Positions 4,883-5,355 of a stretch of 5,355 bases of DNA are shown here, piece by piece. Position numbers and translations under genes: made by a program. A model generated the notes under the pieces. It was not told where the DNA came from. It worked only from the letters and a program-made list of their open reading frames with translations, and did no database searches. Each line of letters opens with the position of its first letter. Positions within the stretch are counted from its first letter, which is position 1. The stretch is taken from positions 1 to 5,355 of the forward strand of contig CALJJF010000260.1 in NCBI GenBank assembly GCA_937973935.1. Direction: 5' to 3'. This stretch comes from MKRK01 sp001896915 (GTDB lineage: Bacteria; Bacillota; Clostridia; Oscillospirales; Acutalibacteraceae).

Positions 4883-5355
4883 ACCAACAAATACAACAGT
4901 GCCAATCAAAATAGCCAAGAAACAAGCCCGTATTATACCTTTGACAACAGGGCCGGTATGGACGAATCCGACGTGAGCTATGCTGTGAATGACACGGTAA
5001 AGATACAGACAGTCAACCATGGTACGCCTGTAAAAACAGGTCGGGTACTGTATAGCATCATGAGTGACGGAATTAAGGAATATCGGGTTTCGCCAACGCC
5101 CGGATTTTCCTTTGCTTTCAAAAAGGAATATATCCCCGGTGTATACCTCGGCGGTGCCTATTTTGACGGAAAAAGAATCAACATTGTAAACAGCGACTGT
5201 CTGGAATATGACTACAAACAAAATGGGCTGACGATTGCTGTCACAACAGACCGGAAAAGCTACAAGCCCGGAGACATGGTGAAGCTCACGATGTCAATCA
5301 AGGATAAGAACGGTAACCCGAAACGTGCCGATGTTAACATCAGTGTGGTTGACGA
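4883..5355 (+). pseudogene. Continuation of the A2M family gene after the premature stop (runs off the window)
   Basis: 157 codons stay open in exactly the same frame as the upstream gene and run off the window edge. Recognisable A2M-type pieces are VSYAVNDTVKIQ, YIPGVYLGGAYFDG, then DRKSYKPGDMVKLTMSIKD followed by GNPKRADVNISVVD at the very end. The pattern Y-PGD-V-L......G-P--A-V-xSVVDE precedes the bait-region/complement-like part of A2M proteins, so the bait and any thioester motif should lie just beyond the window. If translated separately, the first internal ATG in frame is at 4958, without a good ribosome binding site and without any signal sequence. The product would then be cytoplasmic and unlikely to work. 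It is best read as the 3' part of one gene broken by the TAA. Confidence 0.75.

Noticed and set aside
4142..5221. Long open frame (359 codons) on the - strand opposite the A2M gene
   Set aside because: It is a shadow of the A2M reading frame: its translation is rich in Phe, Ile, His and Cys with no family motif, there is no ribosome binding site, and the opposite strand has clear A2M motifs across the same stretch.
1..5355. tRNA, rRNA, riboswitch or CRISPR array
   Set aside because: No cloverleaf, rRNA-like or spaced direct-repeat pattern was seen by eye. The noncoding gaps are short and accounted for above.

Overview
The window looks like the chromosome of a Clostridia-type Firmicute (Bacillota) of moderate GC. 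The clues are strong Shine-Dalgarno sites with TTG and GTG starts, a small SigV-like ECF sigma factor, an A/T-rich intergenic promoter zone, and a transposase relic of a kind I associate with Clostridia. Species cannot be named from this sequence.

Left part (1-1640): two metabolic genes converge. The first is the C-terminal end of a class-III, PLP-dependent aminotransferase that aligns without gaps to E. coli GabT between its key residues (1-492, +). The second is a complete TIM-barrel sugar phosphate isomerase/epimerase-family protein (831-1640, -). The 338-bp gap between them holds a strong rho-independent terminator on the + strand, a weaker candidate on the - strand, a 12-bp palindrome, and a decayed fragment of an insertion-sequence OrfA/helix-turn-helix protein on the - strand.

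Middle (1641-1850): a divergent intergenic region. It carries a vegetative-type promoter candidate for the isomerase-like gene and an ECF-type promoter (TGAAAC ... CGTC) pointing at the sigma gene, which suggests autoregulation.

Right part (1851-5355, +): a two-gene operon. A 171-aa ECF sigma factor overlaps by GTGA the start of a very large membrane protein. That protein has a short basic cytoplasmic segment resembling the N-terminus of RsiV-type anti-sigma factors, one transmembrane helix, two Ig-like (Big_5-type) domains, and then a bacterial alpha-2-macroglobulin (A2M) macroglobulin-domain array. An in-frame TAA at 4880-4882 breaks the frame, but clear A2M-type sequence continues in the same frame to the window edge. 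The allele is therefore probably a nonsense pseudogene (likely CAA to TAA) or contains a sequence error.

Most interesting idea: in its intact form, the sigma/A2M pair would be a one-protein sensor and anti-sigma, with a protease-trapping A2M ectodomain wired directly to an ECF sigma factor. This is inference; the gene order, overlap, membrane topology and domain order are visible in the sequence.
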